From: WHSW01 sp033856255
GTDB taxonomy: Bacteria; Actinomycetota; Thermoleophilia; Solirubrobacterales; 70-9
Reading direction: 5' to 3'
Length of the DNA: 64,000 bases
NCBI GenBank assembly: GCA_033856255.1
Contig: JAWVFH010000028.1
Location: 156,016 to 220,015 of the forward strand
Notes under the pieces: model-generated
Databases searched by the model: none
Told to the model about the DNA's origin: nothing
The model's input: the letters and a program-made list of their open reading frames with translations, nothing else
Shown: in pieces, positions 26,258-35,085 of the stretch
Layout: each line of letters starts with the position of its first letter
Numbering within the stretch: position 1 is the stretch's first letter
Program-made: the position numbers and the translations under genes

Positions 26258-28150
26258 GTGGGAACCCGGCTTTCGACCCTCGTTGCTGCGTGCGTGCTCG
26301 GGCTGCTCGCCGCCCCGGCGGGCGCCGGCGCGGCCTCCTCCCCGCTCGGGCTCAGCGATTGCGGCCCGACCGAGGGCGTCTACTCGTGTGCCGGCCTGGT
26401 CCAGACCTGGGACGGGGTGCCGCTCGACACCACCGTCACTCTGCCGAGCGCCGCCGACGGCGGGCCCTTGCCGCTCGTCGTCGAGGTGCACGGCTTCGGC
26501 AACTCGAAGTACGAGTACCTGCACCCCGACGAGACCGCCTACACGGACAACGCCTTCGCCTGGGCCCACGACGGCTACGCCGTGCTCACCTTCACGGCGC
26601 GCGGGCTCTGGGGCTCGTGCGGCACGCCCGACGCGCGGGCCGCGAACCCGGTCGCCTGCACCGCCGGCTACATCCACCTCGCCGACATCCGCTACGAGGT
26701 CCGCGACATCCAGCAGCTGATCGGCCTGCTCGTCGACGACGGCACCGCCGACCCGCGGGCGATCGGCGTCACCGGTGACAGCTACGGCGGTGGTCAGTCG
26801 CTGATGCTGGCGGCGCTGCGCGACCGCGTCATGCTCCCCGACGGCAGCCTGATCCCCTGGCGCAGCCCCGCCGGGACGCCGCTGCGGATCGCCGCCGCGG
26901 CCCCGGTGATCCCGTGGACCGATCTCGTCAACGCGGCGGCGCCCAACGGCCGCGTGTTCGCGAACGCGATCACGCCGCGCTCGCTCGCCACCTCGCCGGT
27001 CGGGATCGAGAAGGCCTCGTTCGTGAACGCGATCTTCGCCGCCGCCCAGTTCGCCACGGGGCCCGGTCAGCCGGTCGGCGAGCCGTTCGTCCCCGGGCGA
27101 CCGATGGGCTTCCTCGCCCCGCCCGGGATCGACCCCGAGGCCGACGTCTCCCACTGGGTCTCCCGCACCAGCGCCGGCGAGCCCTACGACGACGACTCCA
27201 CGGCCGAGATCGTCGACCTGCTGACCCGCTACCACTCGGCGTACTACGTCCCCCCCACCGACCGCCCGCCGCCGCTCTACCTGGCGGCCGGGTTCACCGA
27301 CGACCTCTTCCCCACCGACGAGGTGCTGCGGTTCGCCAATCGCACCGCCAAGCGCTGGCCCACCCTGCCGCTCGCCCTGCAGCTCGGCGACTTCGGCCAC
27401 CAGCGGGCGGCGAACAAGCCGCGCGAGCGCGACCGGCTGCTGCGCTCGATCCACCGCTGGTTCGACCGCTTCCTGCGCGGTCGCGGCAAGGCGCCGAGAA
27501 GCGGCGTGACCGCGTTCGCTCAGACGTGCCCGAAGGACAAGGCACCCGAGGGGCCGTTCCGGGCTCGCACCTTCTCGCGCCTGGCGCACGGCCAGGTCCG
27601 CCTGCGCGGCGCCGACGCGCAGACGGTCAGCTCCACCGGCCTCGACCCGCAGGGCGGCGCGGCGCTCGATCCGGTGTCGGGCATGGGAGACGGTTGCGCC
27701 GTCGTGCCGCCGGGCGAGCCGGACGGCACCGCCTCGTACACGCTGCACGTGCAGCGCACGCAACGGGTGACGCTGATCGGGGCTCCGGCCATAACCGCGA
27801 AGCTGGCGGTCAGCGGCGCCGCACCCGCCGACGCGGAGATCGCGGCCCGCCTCTATGACACCTCCGGCGGGATCCGCCGCCTCGTCGCCCGCGGCAGCTA
27901 CCGGCCCGGCGACGGCTCGCGCCAGAGCTGGGAGCTTCACCCGGCGGCCTGGAGCTTTCAGCCGGGCGACCAGATCGAGCTCCAACTGCTCGGCGCCGAC
28001 CCTCCGTACTCACGCCCGTCGAACGCGAGCTTCGAGATCCAGGTCTCGAAGCTGCGGCTGCGGCTGCCGGTGCGCCAACGGCCCGACGGCGACCTCGTCC
28101 GCAGTCCCAGCGCGCCCGTGCTCCTGCCGGGCCAGCGCCCCGCGCCGTAG
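26258..28150 (+). CDS. Secreted CocE/NonD-type alpha/beta hydrolase (X-Pro peptidase-like)
   Basis: 630 residues from GTG 26258, with a signal peptide (STLVAACVLGLLAAPAGAGA). The catalytic domain has VVEVHGFGNSKYEY, the nucleophile motif GVTGDSYGGGQSLM (Ser about residue 181), an Asp in AAGFTDDLFPTDE and a His in QLGDFGHQRA. A beta-rich C-terminal jelly-roll domain (about 470-600) matches the X-Pro dipeptidyl-peptidase C-terminal domain. It probably hydrolyses esters or peptides outside the cell. Confidence 0.87.
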   Translation: MGTRLSTLVAACVLGLLAAPAGAGAASSPLGLSDCGPTEGVYSCAGLVQTWDGVPLDTTVTLPSAADGGPLPLVVEVHGFGNSKYEYLHPDETAYTDNAFAWAHDGYAVLTFTARGLWGSCGTPDARAANPVACTAGYIHLADIRYEVRDIQQLIGLLVDDGTADPRAIGVTGDSYGGGQSLMLAALRDRVMLPDGSLIPWRSPAGTPLRIAAAAPVIPWTDLVNAAAPNGRVFANAITPRSLATSPVGIEKASFVNAIFAAAQFATGPGQPVGEPFVPGRPMGFLAPPGIDPEADVSHWVSRTSAGEPYDDDSTAEIVDLLTRYHSAYYVPPTDRPPPLYLAAGFTDDLFPTDEVLRFANRTAKRWPTLPLALQLGDFGHQRAANKPRERDRLLRSIHRWFDRFLRGRGKAPRSGVTAFAQTCPKDKAPEGPFRARTFSRLAHGQVRLRGADAQTVSSTGLDPQGGAALDPVSGMGDGCAVVPPGEPDGTASYTLHVQRTQRVTLIGAPAITAKLAVSGAAPADAEIAARLYDTSGGIRRLVARGSYRPGDGSRQSWELHPAAWSFQPGDQIELQLLGADPPYSRPSNASFEIQVSKLRLRLPVRQRPDGDLVRSPSAPVLLPGQRPAP

Positions 28151-28212
28151 CTGCGGCCGCCTTCGCGGTCCCGCTGCTAGCTTCGACGGGTGATGAATTC
28201 GCCCCGACTGGC

Positions 28213-29610
28213 ATGCGAGGTCTGCAAGCCACGGGTCGTTGGGCCTCGCCTGTGACGGTCCGCCAACGGCTGATCGTCCTGGTCGTCGGGCTCAGCGCCA
28301 TCCTCGTCGTCCCCTCGGCGTCGGAGGCCCTGACGATCGGCGCAGGCAATGTGTTTTCATCCCCCGGCCTTGCCGTCGATGCATCCGGGACGGCGTACAT
28401 CGCATGGCGCGGCCCCGAGAGCGGGGCCGGGTCGCTGCAGTTCTGCCGGCTGCCGCGCGGCGCGTTGGCATGCGACATCCGGAGCGCCATCGCTGCTCCA
28501 GGGGACACGGTCAGCAGGGCTTTCGTGGTGGTCAGCGGCTCGCGCGTCATCGTCTTGCAGTACCGCTACGGAGGTGTCAGCGGGATGTATGCGTTCACCT
28601 CCGCCGACGGCGGCGCCAGCTTCAGCCCCGGCCGGGTCGTGGGCTCGGTGCCCTTCTTCGAAGCCGTGCCGGGGCCCGGAGACACGCTCTCGGGCGTTAC
28701 GAACGCCGAGAGCGCAGGCGCGGCCTTCCAGAATGTGCCGCTGGACGGTTCCGCGAACAACCCGGCCACCTATGCGACGCTGTCGCCGGACCACCCCTAC
28801 AACGGGGCGATCGGGCTGATCGACGCGGCCACGCCGCTCGCCGTTTCCACGAATGGGTCCGACGCGGGGCAGTTCCGGTACTACACCGGGACCGGCGACC
28901 TCAACGACGTCGCGCACTGGACGCCGCCGAGCGACCTCGGCCTGGCGCGGTATCCGAAGCTCGCCGGCGGCCCGAGCGGACTCTTCCTGATCGCGACCGC
29001 CGCCGACAACGCGGTCTTCGCGCGCAAGTGGAACGGCGCGACGTTCGGCGCGCCGGTGACCATCGCGGCCGGCGCAGACGCCCCGACACTGAGCACGTTC
29101 CAGGATGCGGCGGGGCGGCTCCACGCGATCTTCGTCCGTGGCGACGCCGACGGGCTTCATCTGATCCATGCCGTCTCCGACGACGGGACGAGTTGGCGCT
29201 CAGGCACCGTCGTGACCCAGACCGCGGCCGAGGGCGGCTTCAGCGCCACCCGCATCGCCACCGCACCCGATCACGTCGGCGTCGCCGTGTGGAACGCCGC
29301 GTTCGGCGAGATCCGGGTGGCGGCGGTAGGGCCAGATGCGCCCGGCCCGCCCGAGACCAAGATCGGCAGCGCTCCGAAGAAGAAGTCGCTCGAGCGCAAG
29401 GCGAAGTTCACGTTCACCTCAACGAAGCCCGGATCCAGCTTCGAGTGCAAGCTCGACAAGCGGGCATTCTCCCCCTGCACGTCTCCGAAGAAGGTCAAGG
29501 TCAAGCCCGGCAAGCACGTCTTCCAGGTGCGTGGCGTTGACGCCGCTGGCGTCGCCGACGCCTCCCCAGCGCGCTTCAAGTGGAGGGTCTTGAAGCGCCG
29601 ACACCACTAA
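28213..29610 (+). CDS. Secreted beta-propeller-like protein with C-terminal Ig-like domain
   Basis: 465 residues; GTG 28252 is an alternative start leaving a shorter signal region (VRQRLIVLVVGLSAILVV). Asp-box-like repeats such as FTSADGGASFSPGRVV and HAVSDDGTSWRSGTVV point to a sialidase-type propeller. The last 80 residues (PETKIGSAPKKKSLERKAKFTF, FECKLDKRAFSPCTSPKKVKVKPGKHVFQVRGVD) form an Ig-like domain with a Cys pair that I associate with secreted actinobacterial proteins. No catalytic residues of sialidases are evident. The function is unknown. Confidence 0.75.
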   Translation: MRGLQATGRWASPVTVRQRLIVLVVGLSAILVVPSASEALTIGAGNVFSSPGLAVDASGTAYIAWRGPESGAGSLQFCRLPRGALACDIRSAIAAPGDTVSRAFVVVSGSRVIVLQYRYGGVSGMYAFTSADGGASFSPGRVVGSVPFFEAVPGPGDTLSGVTNAESAGAAFQNVPLDGSANNPATYATLSPDHPYNGAIGLIDAATPLAVSTNGSDAGQFRYYTGTGDLNDVAHWTPPSDLGLARYPKLAGGPSGLFLIATAADNAVFARKWNGATFGAPVTIAAGADAPTLSTFQDAAGRLHAIFVRGDADGLHLIHAVSDDGTSWRSGTVVTQTAAEGGFSATRIATAPDHVGVAVWNAAFGEIRVAAVGPDAPGPPETKIGSAPKKKSLERKAKFTFTSTKPGSSFECKLDKRAFSPCTSPKKVKVKPGKHVFQVRGVDAAGVADASPARFKWRVLKRRHH

Positions 29611-29613
29611 GGG

Positions 29614-29645
29614 CTTCCTGCCGGTCCTAGAGCACCGGCAGGAAG
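29614..29645. terminator. Convergent hairpin between the propeller gene and glnA
   Basis: CTTCCTGCCGGT (29614-29625) and ACCGGCAGGAAG (29634-29645) are perfect 12-base arms with an 8-base loop. The right half encodes the last residues and stop of glnA. Lying between convergent genes, it probably terminates both transcripts, though there is no T-run on either side. Confidence 0.6.
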
Positions 29646-30985
29646 CGCTCGAGCTCCCAGGGGGTGACCTGGACGCGGTACTCCTCCCACTCCTCGCGCT
29701 TGATCTCGATGAAGCGCTTGAAGGTGTGCTCGCCGAGGATCCGCAGCACGAGCTCGGACTCGGCGGCGATCTCGATCGCCTCGCCGAGCGTCTCGGGCAG
29801 CTGCTCGATCCCGCGCTGGGCGCGCTCCTCAGGGGTCAGGTGGTAGAGGTTCTGCTCCATCGGCTCGGGCAGCTCGTAGCCCTGCTCGATCCCCTCGAGG
29901 CCGGCGTGCAGCATGCCGGCGAAGCAGAGGTAGGGGTTGCAGCTCGGGTCCGGGCAGCGCAACTCGGCGCGGGTCGCCGCCTCCTTGCCGGGGTGATAGA
30001 GCGGCACCCGGATCAGCGCCGAGCGGTTGCGGCGTGACCAGGCGAGGTAAACGGGCGCCTCGAAGCCGGGGACGAGGCGCTTGTAGGAGTTCACCCACTG
30101 GGCGAACAGGGGCGCGATCTCGCGCGCGTGGCGCAGCTGGCCGGCGATGAACGCCTTCGCGGTGTCGGAGAGGAAGTACTGGTCGTCGGCGTCGTAGAAG
30201 GCGTTGCCCCCGTCCGCTGACAGCGACTGGTGCACGTGCATGCCGGAGCCGTTCTCGCCGAACAGCGGCTTCGGCATGAAGGTCGCGTGCATGCCGTACT
30301 TCATCGCGTATTCCTTGACCGTGATCCGGTAGGTCATGCAGTCGTCGGACATCGCGAGCGCGTCCTTGTAGCGCATGTCGACCTCGTGCTGGGAGGGGCC
30401 TACCTCGTGGTGGGCGTACTCGACGTGGATGCCGAGCTGCTCGAGCGCGAGGATCGTCTCGCGGCGTACGTCCGAGCCGGCGTCGAGCGTGGTCAGGTCG
30501 AAGTAGCCGCCCTCGTCGAGCACCTGCGGCGGCGCCCCCTCGGTCTTCGCATCCTTGAAGTAGAAGTACTCGAGCTCGGGACCGATGTTGTAGGCGTCGA
30601 AGCCCATCTCGGACGCCCGCTTCAGAGCCCGGCGCAGGATCCAGCGCGGGTCGCCCTCGTAGGGCTCGCCGCCCGGCACCTGGACGTCGCAGAACATCCG
30701 GGCGGTCGCCTTCTCCTCCGGGCGCCATGGGAGGACCGCGAAGCTCGTCGCGTCGGGCATCGCGATCATGTCCGACTCCTCGATCGGGTTGAAGCCCGTG
30801 ATCGAGGACCCGTCGAAGCCCATCCCGCCCTCGAACGCGTCCTCCAGTTCGGAGGAGTTGATCGAGAACGACTTCAACTGCCCGAGCACGTCCGTGAACC
30901 AGAGGCGGATGAAGCGCACGTCGTGCTCGCGCACGGCCGCGATCACATCCTCGGCGGTCTCGGGACGATGTGACTGCTCGGGCAT
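29627..30985 (-). CDS. glnA: Glutamine synthetase, type I (GSI-alpha-like)
   Basis: 452 residues. It makes glutamine from glutamate, ammonia and ATP in the cytoplasm as a dodecamer. Motifs: MGFDGSSITGF, the Glu/His metal sites in PELEYF and EVGPSQHEVD, HMHQSL-type GMHVHQSLS, and NRSALIRVP. The C-terminal part (NLYHLTPEERAQRGIEQLPETLGEA) resembles Bacillus GlnA, and the length fits the short alpha subclass usually controlled by feedback rather than adenylylation. The Tyr of the NLY motif is retained, so modification is not excluded. No nitrogen-regulator gene is adjacent. Confidence 0.95.
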   Translation of the reverse strand: MPEQSHRPETAEDVIAAVREHDVRFIRLWFTDVLGQLKSFSINSSELEDAFEGGMGFDGSSITGFNPIEESDMIAMPDATSFAVLPWRPEEKATARMFCDVQVPGGEPYEGDPRWILRRALKRASEMGFDAYNIGPELEYFYFKDAKTEGAPPQVLDEGGYFDLTTLDAGSDVRRETILALEQLGIHVEYAHHEVGPSQHEVDMRYKDALAMSDDCMTYRITVKEYAMKYGMHATFMPKPLFGENGSGMHVHQSLSADGGNAFYDADDQYFLSDTAKAFIAGQLRHAREIAPLFAQWVNSYKRLVPGFEAPVYLAWSRRNRSALIRVPLYHPGKEAATRAELRCPDPSCNPYLCFAGMLHAGLEGIEQGYELPEPMEQNLYHLTPEERAQRGIEQLPETLGEAIEIAAESELVLRILGEHTFKRFIEIKREEWEEYRVQVTPWELERFLPVL

Positions 30986-31170
30986 TTCCGAAGGTTATCC
31001 GTGACGACCTGGGCTGCGTATTAGTAGTTGGTCCAAAGATCCGGCCTTTTGATTGCACGAATGGCCTGGATCGGGTACCTTGCTTACGAGAAGTAAGTAA
31101 TGGGCTAAAAGTAAAGTAAAGGCGGGATAACGGCCGCATAAAGCGGGCGAAGGCAGCGGAGGCAGCAGCC
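30986..31170. promoter_or_regulatory. Divergent intergenic region, glnA / CMD-family gene
   Basis: About 185 bases, AT-rich by local standards, between the divergent glnA and carboxymuconolactone-decarboxylase-like genes. It has a short inverted repeat CTTAC (31083-31087) / GTAAG (31093-31097) and several AGTAA repeats up to 31119. It must hold promoters for both genes. I cannot assign a specific regulator. Confidence 0.4.
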
Positions 31171-31737
31171 ATGACCATCAAGACAGACGTCAGCCGTTTT
31201 CACATCCACGACGAGCTCACCGCACCCGAGGGCAGCGTCAAGATCCTCAAGGGCGTGCAGGGCGCCGCGGGCGGGATCTCCAAGTTCATCGGCGTCCTCG
31301 CCGGCGCCCCGGCGGCGCTGCGCGCCTACGCGCGCATGCGTCACGAGCTGCGCGGCGGGGCCCTTCCCCAGGCGACCCGCGAGCGGATCGCGCTCGCCGT
31401 CGCCGAGCGCCGCGGCGACTCCTACTCGATCGCGCAGCACGCGCGGACCGCTCGCGCGGCCGGGCTCGGGATCGACGAGGTGACCCGCGCGCGGCGCTTC
31501 CAGTCCTCCGACCCCAAGCAGCAGGCTCTGCTCACCTTCCTCGGGGCGCTGCTGGAGACCGGGGGCCGGCCGGACCAGCATCTGGGCGAGGAAGCGCGCG
31601 AGCACGACTGGACCGACGAGGAGCTGCTCGAGGCGGTCGCCCAGGTGGCGATGAACGAGTTCCAGAGCCTGATCGCCAACGCCGCGGCGCTGCCCCAGGA
31701 CCAGGTGGACTCGGCGGTGCTGCCGGCGGCGGCCTGA
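31171..31737 (+). CDS. Carboxymuconolactone decarboxylase/AhpD-like protein lacking the CxxC pair
   Basis: 188 residues. The CMD core is recognisable: TRERIALAVAERRGDSYSIAQHARTARAAGLGIDEVTRAR followed by ALLTFLGALLETGG and the second repeat. In AhpD-type members the motif is ExxxCxxCxxxH; here it is GDSYSIAQHA, with Ser and Ala in place of both cysteines and the His kept. It is therefore not expected to be a thiol peroxidase partner. The role is unknown. Confidence 0.8.
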   Translation: MTIKTDVSRFHIHDELTAPEGSVKILKGVQGAAGGISKFIGVLAGAPAALRAYARMRHELRGGALPQATRERIALAVAERRGDSYSIAQHARTARAAGLGIDEVTRARRFQSSDPKQQALLTFLGALLETGGRPDQHLGEEAREHDWTDEELLEAVAQVAMNEFQSLIANAAALPQDQVDSAVLPAAA

Positions 31738-31753
31738 CCGAAGGGGCCGGGCG

Positions 31754-32437
31754 CTACTCGGACGCGGGCGCGGCGATCTTCGCGACGCGAATCTCGTCCG
31801 TGTACTCGAAGCGAAGCTTCTCGGCGGTCGCCTGGGTCAGGTCCCACTTGGCGTCGTTCGCGAACGGGCCGCGGTCGATCACCGTCGTGCGGACGAAGCG
31901 GCCGTTGTAGTGCAGGACGACCTTGGAGCCGCAGGGAAGCGTCTTGTGGGCGACCCCCATCGTCTGCCGCGTCAGGGTGACGCCGCACGCCGTCTGGTTG
32001 CCGAAGAAGCCGGGGCCGTACCAGGTCGCGATCTGCGGCGGCATCGCGTTGACCAGGGCCGCTGAGGTCTCCGAGTCGACGATCCCGTCGGTGGTCAGAT
32101 CGGCGTCGCGCTGGAAGGCGACGACCGCGGCCTCGGTCGGGCTCTCGAACTGATCGACGAGCTCCGGGTTGCCGTAGTCCTTGGCCCTCAGGATCCAGTT
32201 CAGCGTCGCCACGTCGCCGCCGCAGTCGCCGATCTTCAGCGTCCGGCGGCCGAGCTGCTTGTTCGGGCAACCGGGCGTCACCGGGGTGGTCTGGCCGCTG
32301 CCTCCCGTCGGTGTGCCGCCGGCGCCCCCGGAGGCGTTCAGGCCGCCGCTCGACGCCTGGGCGGCGCCAACGCCGGCGAGCAGCGCGCCGAGGGCGGCGA
32401 ACGCGACGATCGATCTGCGGGTTCGGTGTCCGTGCAT
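31754..32437 (-). CDS. Secreted RlpA-like protein with peptidoglycan-binding domain
   Basis: 227 residues from ATG 32437. Signal peptide (RRSIVAFAALGALLAGVGAAQA), a Gly/Thr-rich linker, a PG_binding_1 domain (about 65-140: LKIGDCGGDVATLNWILRAKDYGN...FQRDADLTTDGIVDSETSAAL) and a C-terminal RlpA double-psi beta-barrel (ATWYGPGFFGNQTACGVTL, AHKTLPCGSKVVL, VIDRGPF, WDLTQATAEKL) with the conserved Asp residues. Probably a cell-wall glycan lytic enzyme or septal wall binder. A c-di-AMP riboswitch lies immediately upstream, tying wall remodelling to that second messenger. Confidence 0.92.
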   Translation of the reverse strand: MHGHRTRRSIVAFAALGALLAGVGAAQASSGGLNASGGAGGTPTGGSGQTTPVTPGCPNKQLGRRTLKIGDCGGDVATLNWILRAKDYGNPELVDQFESPTEAAVVAFQRDADLTTDGIVDSETSAALVNAMPPQIATWYGPGFFGNQTACGVTLTRQTMGVAHKTLPCGSKVVLHYNGRFVRTTVIDRGPFANDAKWDLTQATAEKLRFEYTDEIRVAKIAAPASE

Positions 32438-32445
32438 CTCTTTCC

Positions 32446-32608
32446 GAGCGCTGACGGGGTTAGCTGACGGGCTCGCGCCGAAAGAGCTGGCGCTACGCGG
32501 CAGATGCCTGCGATTCGCCCCGTTTACGAAAGGAACTCCCCTTGATCGGTGGGTCCCCCGCTCCCCGCGATATGAGGCGGGGATTGAGCGCGGCGCGAGC
32601 CTAACAAG
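32446..32608 (-). ncRNA. c-di-AMP (ydaO/yuaA) riboswitch upstream of the RlpA-like gene
   Basis: On the minus strand the leader carries the conserved ydaO blocks in order: GAGCGGGGGACCCA (about 32551-32565), GGGGCGAATC (about 32512-32521), and CCCGTCAGCTAACCCCGTCA (about 32454-32473), closing near GCGCTCGG just before the gene. These match the B. subtilis ydaO sequence almost base for base. Known members bind cyclic di-AMP and turn genes off, often for cell-wall hydrolases in actinobacteria. The ribosome site GGAAAGAG follows directly. End points are approximate. Confidence 0.95.
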
Positions 32609-32737
32609 GATCTGGGCGAAAACTTGCATTTGGTTAGCGAAGGAGGAGTTCGTTGTTGCTACTAGCGACCTTCGACCGCTTCCGGGCGCGGCTTCAGGCG
32701 TGCAAGCCCGCTCGCGCGGCGACGTAGGATCGCGCCG

Positions 32738-33226
32738 ATGACCTGGCGCGTCGTGCGGGCGATCCTGGCGTTGCCGTTCATGGCCACGGTCGTGATCCCG
32801 GCGGTCATCCTCGGCGACGGCGGCGGGTCGAGCTGGGACCTCCCCGGCGGCGCCCGGGCGGTGACGGCCGTCCTCGGCGCAGCGTTGATCACCGCGGGCC
32901 TCGGCCTCTTCGTCGCGACGGTGAGGCTGTTCGCGACCGAAGGCGGCGGGACCCTGGCGCCCTGGGATCCGCCCCGGCGCCTGGTCGTCCGCGGTCCCTA
33001 CCGCTGCCTGCGCCACCCCATGATCACCGGCGTCTCGCTCACGCTGGCCGGCGAGGCGCTGATCTTCGCCTCGACCGGGATCGCGATCGAGCTCGGCTGC
33101 TTCGTCGCCGTCAACCTGATCTACCTGCCCCTGGTCGAGGAGCCCGCGCTGGTCCACCGCTTCGGAGCGGACTACGAGCGCTACATGGACGAGGTCGGCC
33201 GCTGGCTACCGCGGCTGCCTCGATAG
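32738..33226 (+). CDS. Isoprenylcysteine carboxyl methyltransferase-like membrane protein
   Basis: 162 residues with about four membrane helices. VVRGPYRCLRHPMITGV and EEPALVHRFGADYERYMDEVGRWLPR are the SAM-binding hallmarks of the ICMT/PEMT/NnrU-type fold. It probably methylates a lipid or hydrophobic acceptor at the membrane; the substrate is unknown. It overlaps the end of the convergent MFS gene by 21 bases. Confidence 0.88.
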   Translation: MTWRVVRAILALPFMATVVIPAVILGDGGGSSWDLPGGARAVTAVLGAALITAGLGLFVATVRLFATEGGGTLAPWDPPRRLVVRGPYRCLRHPMITGVSLTLAGEALIFASTGIAIELGCFVAVNLIYLPLVEEPALVHRFGADYERYMDEVGRWLPRLPR

Positions 33227-34390
33227 CGCGCGGCCCCCGATCCAGGCGATCAGCGCAGCCACCGCGGCGAACCCGAACGCGATCAGGAACACGGTCGTCG
33301 TCCCGGCGTCGGCGACGATTGCGCCGGCGAGCCCGGTGCCGGCCGCAAGCCCGCTCTGATAGGCCGCGCCGGTCCAGGACATCGCCTCCGCGGCCGTCCC
33401 GGTGGGCGCGACGTCGTCGATCAGCGCCAGGCCGACGCTGTTCATCGGAGCGACGAGCAGGCCGGCGACCCCCATAAGGAGTCCGAGCACGAGGATCGAG
33501 CCGGCGGCCGCGAGCGGCGCGGTGAACGCCGCCATCACCGCGATCAAAAGGGCGTAGCGCGTCGCCGTCGCCCGCCGCGCCCGCGAGCCGTAGACGATCC
33601 CGCCGATCATGCTGCCCACGGCCAGCGCCGCCAGGACCCCGCCGGCCGCGGCCGCCGCGCCGTGCGCCTTCGCGAAGGCCGGGACCGCGATGTCGAGGGC
33701 GCCAAACATCGCCCCAATCGGGATGTCGATCGACACCAGGGTCCGCATCCCGGCACTCGCCATCGCCCCCGCGCGGCCTACCGTGCGCTTCCCGCTCCGC
33801 CAGGCGCGCGACGCGGGCGTGGATGCGAACGCGAGCACGCCCAGCAGCTCCGCGGCGGCGATCGCGACCACGGCCGCGGCCGGGGAACCAAGCGCGATCA
33901 GCGCCGCGGCGACCAGCGGGCCGGCGATGAAGAAGACCTCGAGCAGAATGGCCTGCAGCGCGTAGGCGCTCGTCAGCTGCTCGGGATCGTCGACGAGGTC
34001 CGCCCACAGCGGCTGAGTCGAGGACAGCATCGGCGCGTGCAGGCAGCCCGCGACGACCGCGCAGGCGATCGGCACGATGAGCGGCGCGCCCGCGAGCGTC
34101 GTCGCGACCAGCGCCCAGAGCCCGATCGCGGAGCCGAGCGCCAACCGGGGTAGCGTCCGAGACTGGCCATGGCGGTCGACCATCCGGCCGCGCACTGGAT
34201 TCGAGACGGCGCTTGAGATCGCCAGCGCCGCGGTCACCGCGCCCGCGGACGCGAACGACCCCGTCTCCTGCTGAACGAGGAGCACGATCGGCAGCGCGAT
34301 CCCGACGCTGAGCCCGGCGACGATGCTCGAGCCGACGACGACCTGGACCTGGCGCTTTCGCAGGAGCTGTGTGTAGACGCTCAACGGCAT
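33206..34390 (-). CDS. MFS transporter
   Basis: 394 residues, about 12 helices. The motif A loop is NPVRGRMVDRHGQSRTLPR (about residues 61-79), and LVAPMNSVGLALIDDVAPTGTAAEAMSW (near 290-317) is often found in sugar-efflux-like or SetA-like MFS proteins. The substrate is unknown. It lies between the convergent methyltransferase gene and rnpB. Confidence 0.85.
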   Translation of the reverse strand: MPLSVYTQLLRKRQVQVVVGSSIVAGLSVGIALPIVLLVQQETGSFASAGAVTAALAISSAVSNPVRGRMVDRHGQSRTLPRLALGSAIGLWALVATTLAGAPLIVPIACAVVAGCLHAPMLSSTQPLWADLVDDPEQLTSAYALQAILLEVFFIAGPLVAAALIALGSPAAAVVAIAAAELLGVLAFASTPASRAWRSGKRTVGRAGAMASAGMRTLVSIDIPIGAMFGALDIAVPAFAKAHGAAAAAGGVLAALAVGSMIGGIVYGSRARRATATRYALLIAVMAAFTAPLAAAGSILVLGLLMGVAGLLVAPMNSVGLALIDDVAPTGTAAEAMSWTGAAYQSGLAAGTGLAGAIVADAGTTTVFLIAFGFAAVAALIAWIGGRALSRQPR

Positions 34391-34410
34391 CGCAGCAGGG
34401 TGGCAAATGA

Positions 34411-34436
34411 GAGGGGCCCCGTTCGGGGCCCCTCCG
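34411..34436 (-). terminator. Terminator hairpin downstream of rnpB
   Basis: GAGGGGCCCC-GTTC-GGGGCCCCTC (34411-34434) is a perfect ten-base-pair stem with a tetraloop, immediately after the RNase P RNA on the minus strand and followed by TCATTT. This is the likely end of the rnpB transcript. Confidence 0.85.
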
Positions 34437-34437
34437 C

Positions 34438-34800
34438 AGCTGGTCTGTAATCCGGATTCTGTCTAGTACAGCCATCCATCTCGCCGGGTCCTGGGACTCG
34501 GCGGGGCTTTCGCCCTGCGGCCTACCTGGATCTCGCCGGGCCGGGTCAACGATCCTGCTTGGCCTTGCACCGGGCGGGGTTTGCCTGGCCGCCACGTCAC
34601 CGTGACGCCGGTGCGCTCTTACCGCACCATTTCAACCTTGCCTGTGCGCACCTCACGTGTTGGTGCGCCATCGGCGGTGTATTTCTGTGGCACTGTCCCG
34701 CGGGTTTCCCCGGGTGGGTGTTATCCACCGCCCTTGCCCTTTGGTGTCCGGACTTTCCTCGAGAGATTCACACCTCCCGCGACTGCACGACCAGCCCGTC
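34438..34800 (-). ncRNA. rnpB: RNase P RNA, bacterial type A
   Basis: The minus strand carries the conserved RNase P blocks: GAGGAAAGTCCGGACACCA near 34742-34762, AGGGTGAAA-like GGCAAGGTTGAAA, GGTAAGAGCGCACC, GCAAGGCCAAGCAGG, and the 3' end AGACAGAATCCGGATTACAG. The 5' GGCTGGTC and 3' GACCAGC close helix P1. It is the catalytic RNA that matures tRNA 5' ends. Ends are set from P1 and are accurate to a few bases. A strong terminator follows. Confidence 0.96.
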
Positions 34801-34842
34801 AAGTGTAGGCCGTGGAAGCGGTTCCGCGGAACCGCCTTGCGC

Positions 34843-35085
34843 CTATGAGAGCGCGGACCCGCAGCCGTCGCAGCCGGCATCGGCCTGGATCCGCCCGCCG
34901 CAGACGGGGCACCCGGCGTGGCCGTGGCTGATGAGGTCCTCCCACACCGCGAGGAGCCTCTCCTCGAGTGAGACCCCACCGTCGGGCCGCTGCGGCTCGA
35001 AGAGCCGCGTTGCCGAGCGCGCCGTCGCGGGCGGATCCGTGACGAGAGCCGAGCGCCTGCGTGTCGCGACCGCACTCATCGTCAC
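34843..35085 (-). CDS. Small zinc-ribbon protein coupled to lexA
   Basis: 80 residues starting at GTG 35085, which overlaps the lexA stop as GTGA (ATG 35079 is an alternative). The C-terminal half has CPVCGGRIQADAGCDGCGSALS, four cysteines fit to bind one zinc. The N-terminal half includes LEERLLAVWEDLISHGHAG, a helix. Small CxxCG proteins next to lexA occur in other actinobacteria as far as I recall, but no function is known. Being in the lexA operon, it should be SOS-induced. Confidence 0.75.
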   Translation of the reverse strand: MTMSAVATRRRSALVTDPPATARSATRLFEPQRPDGGVSLEERLLAVWEDLISHGHAGCPVCGGRIQADAGCDGCGSALS

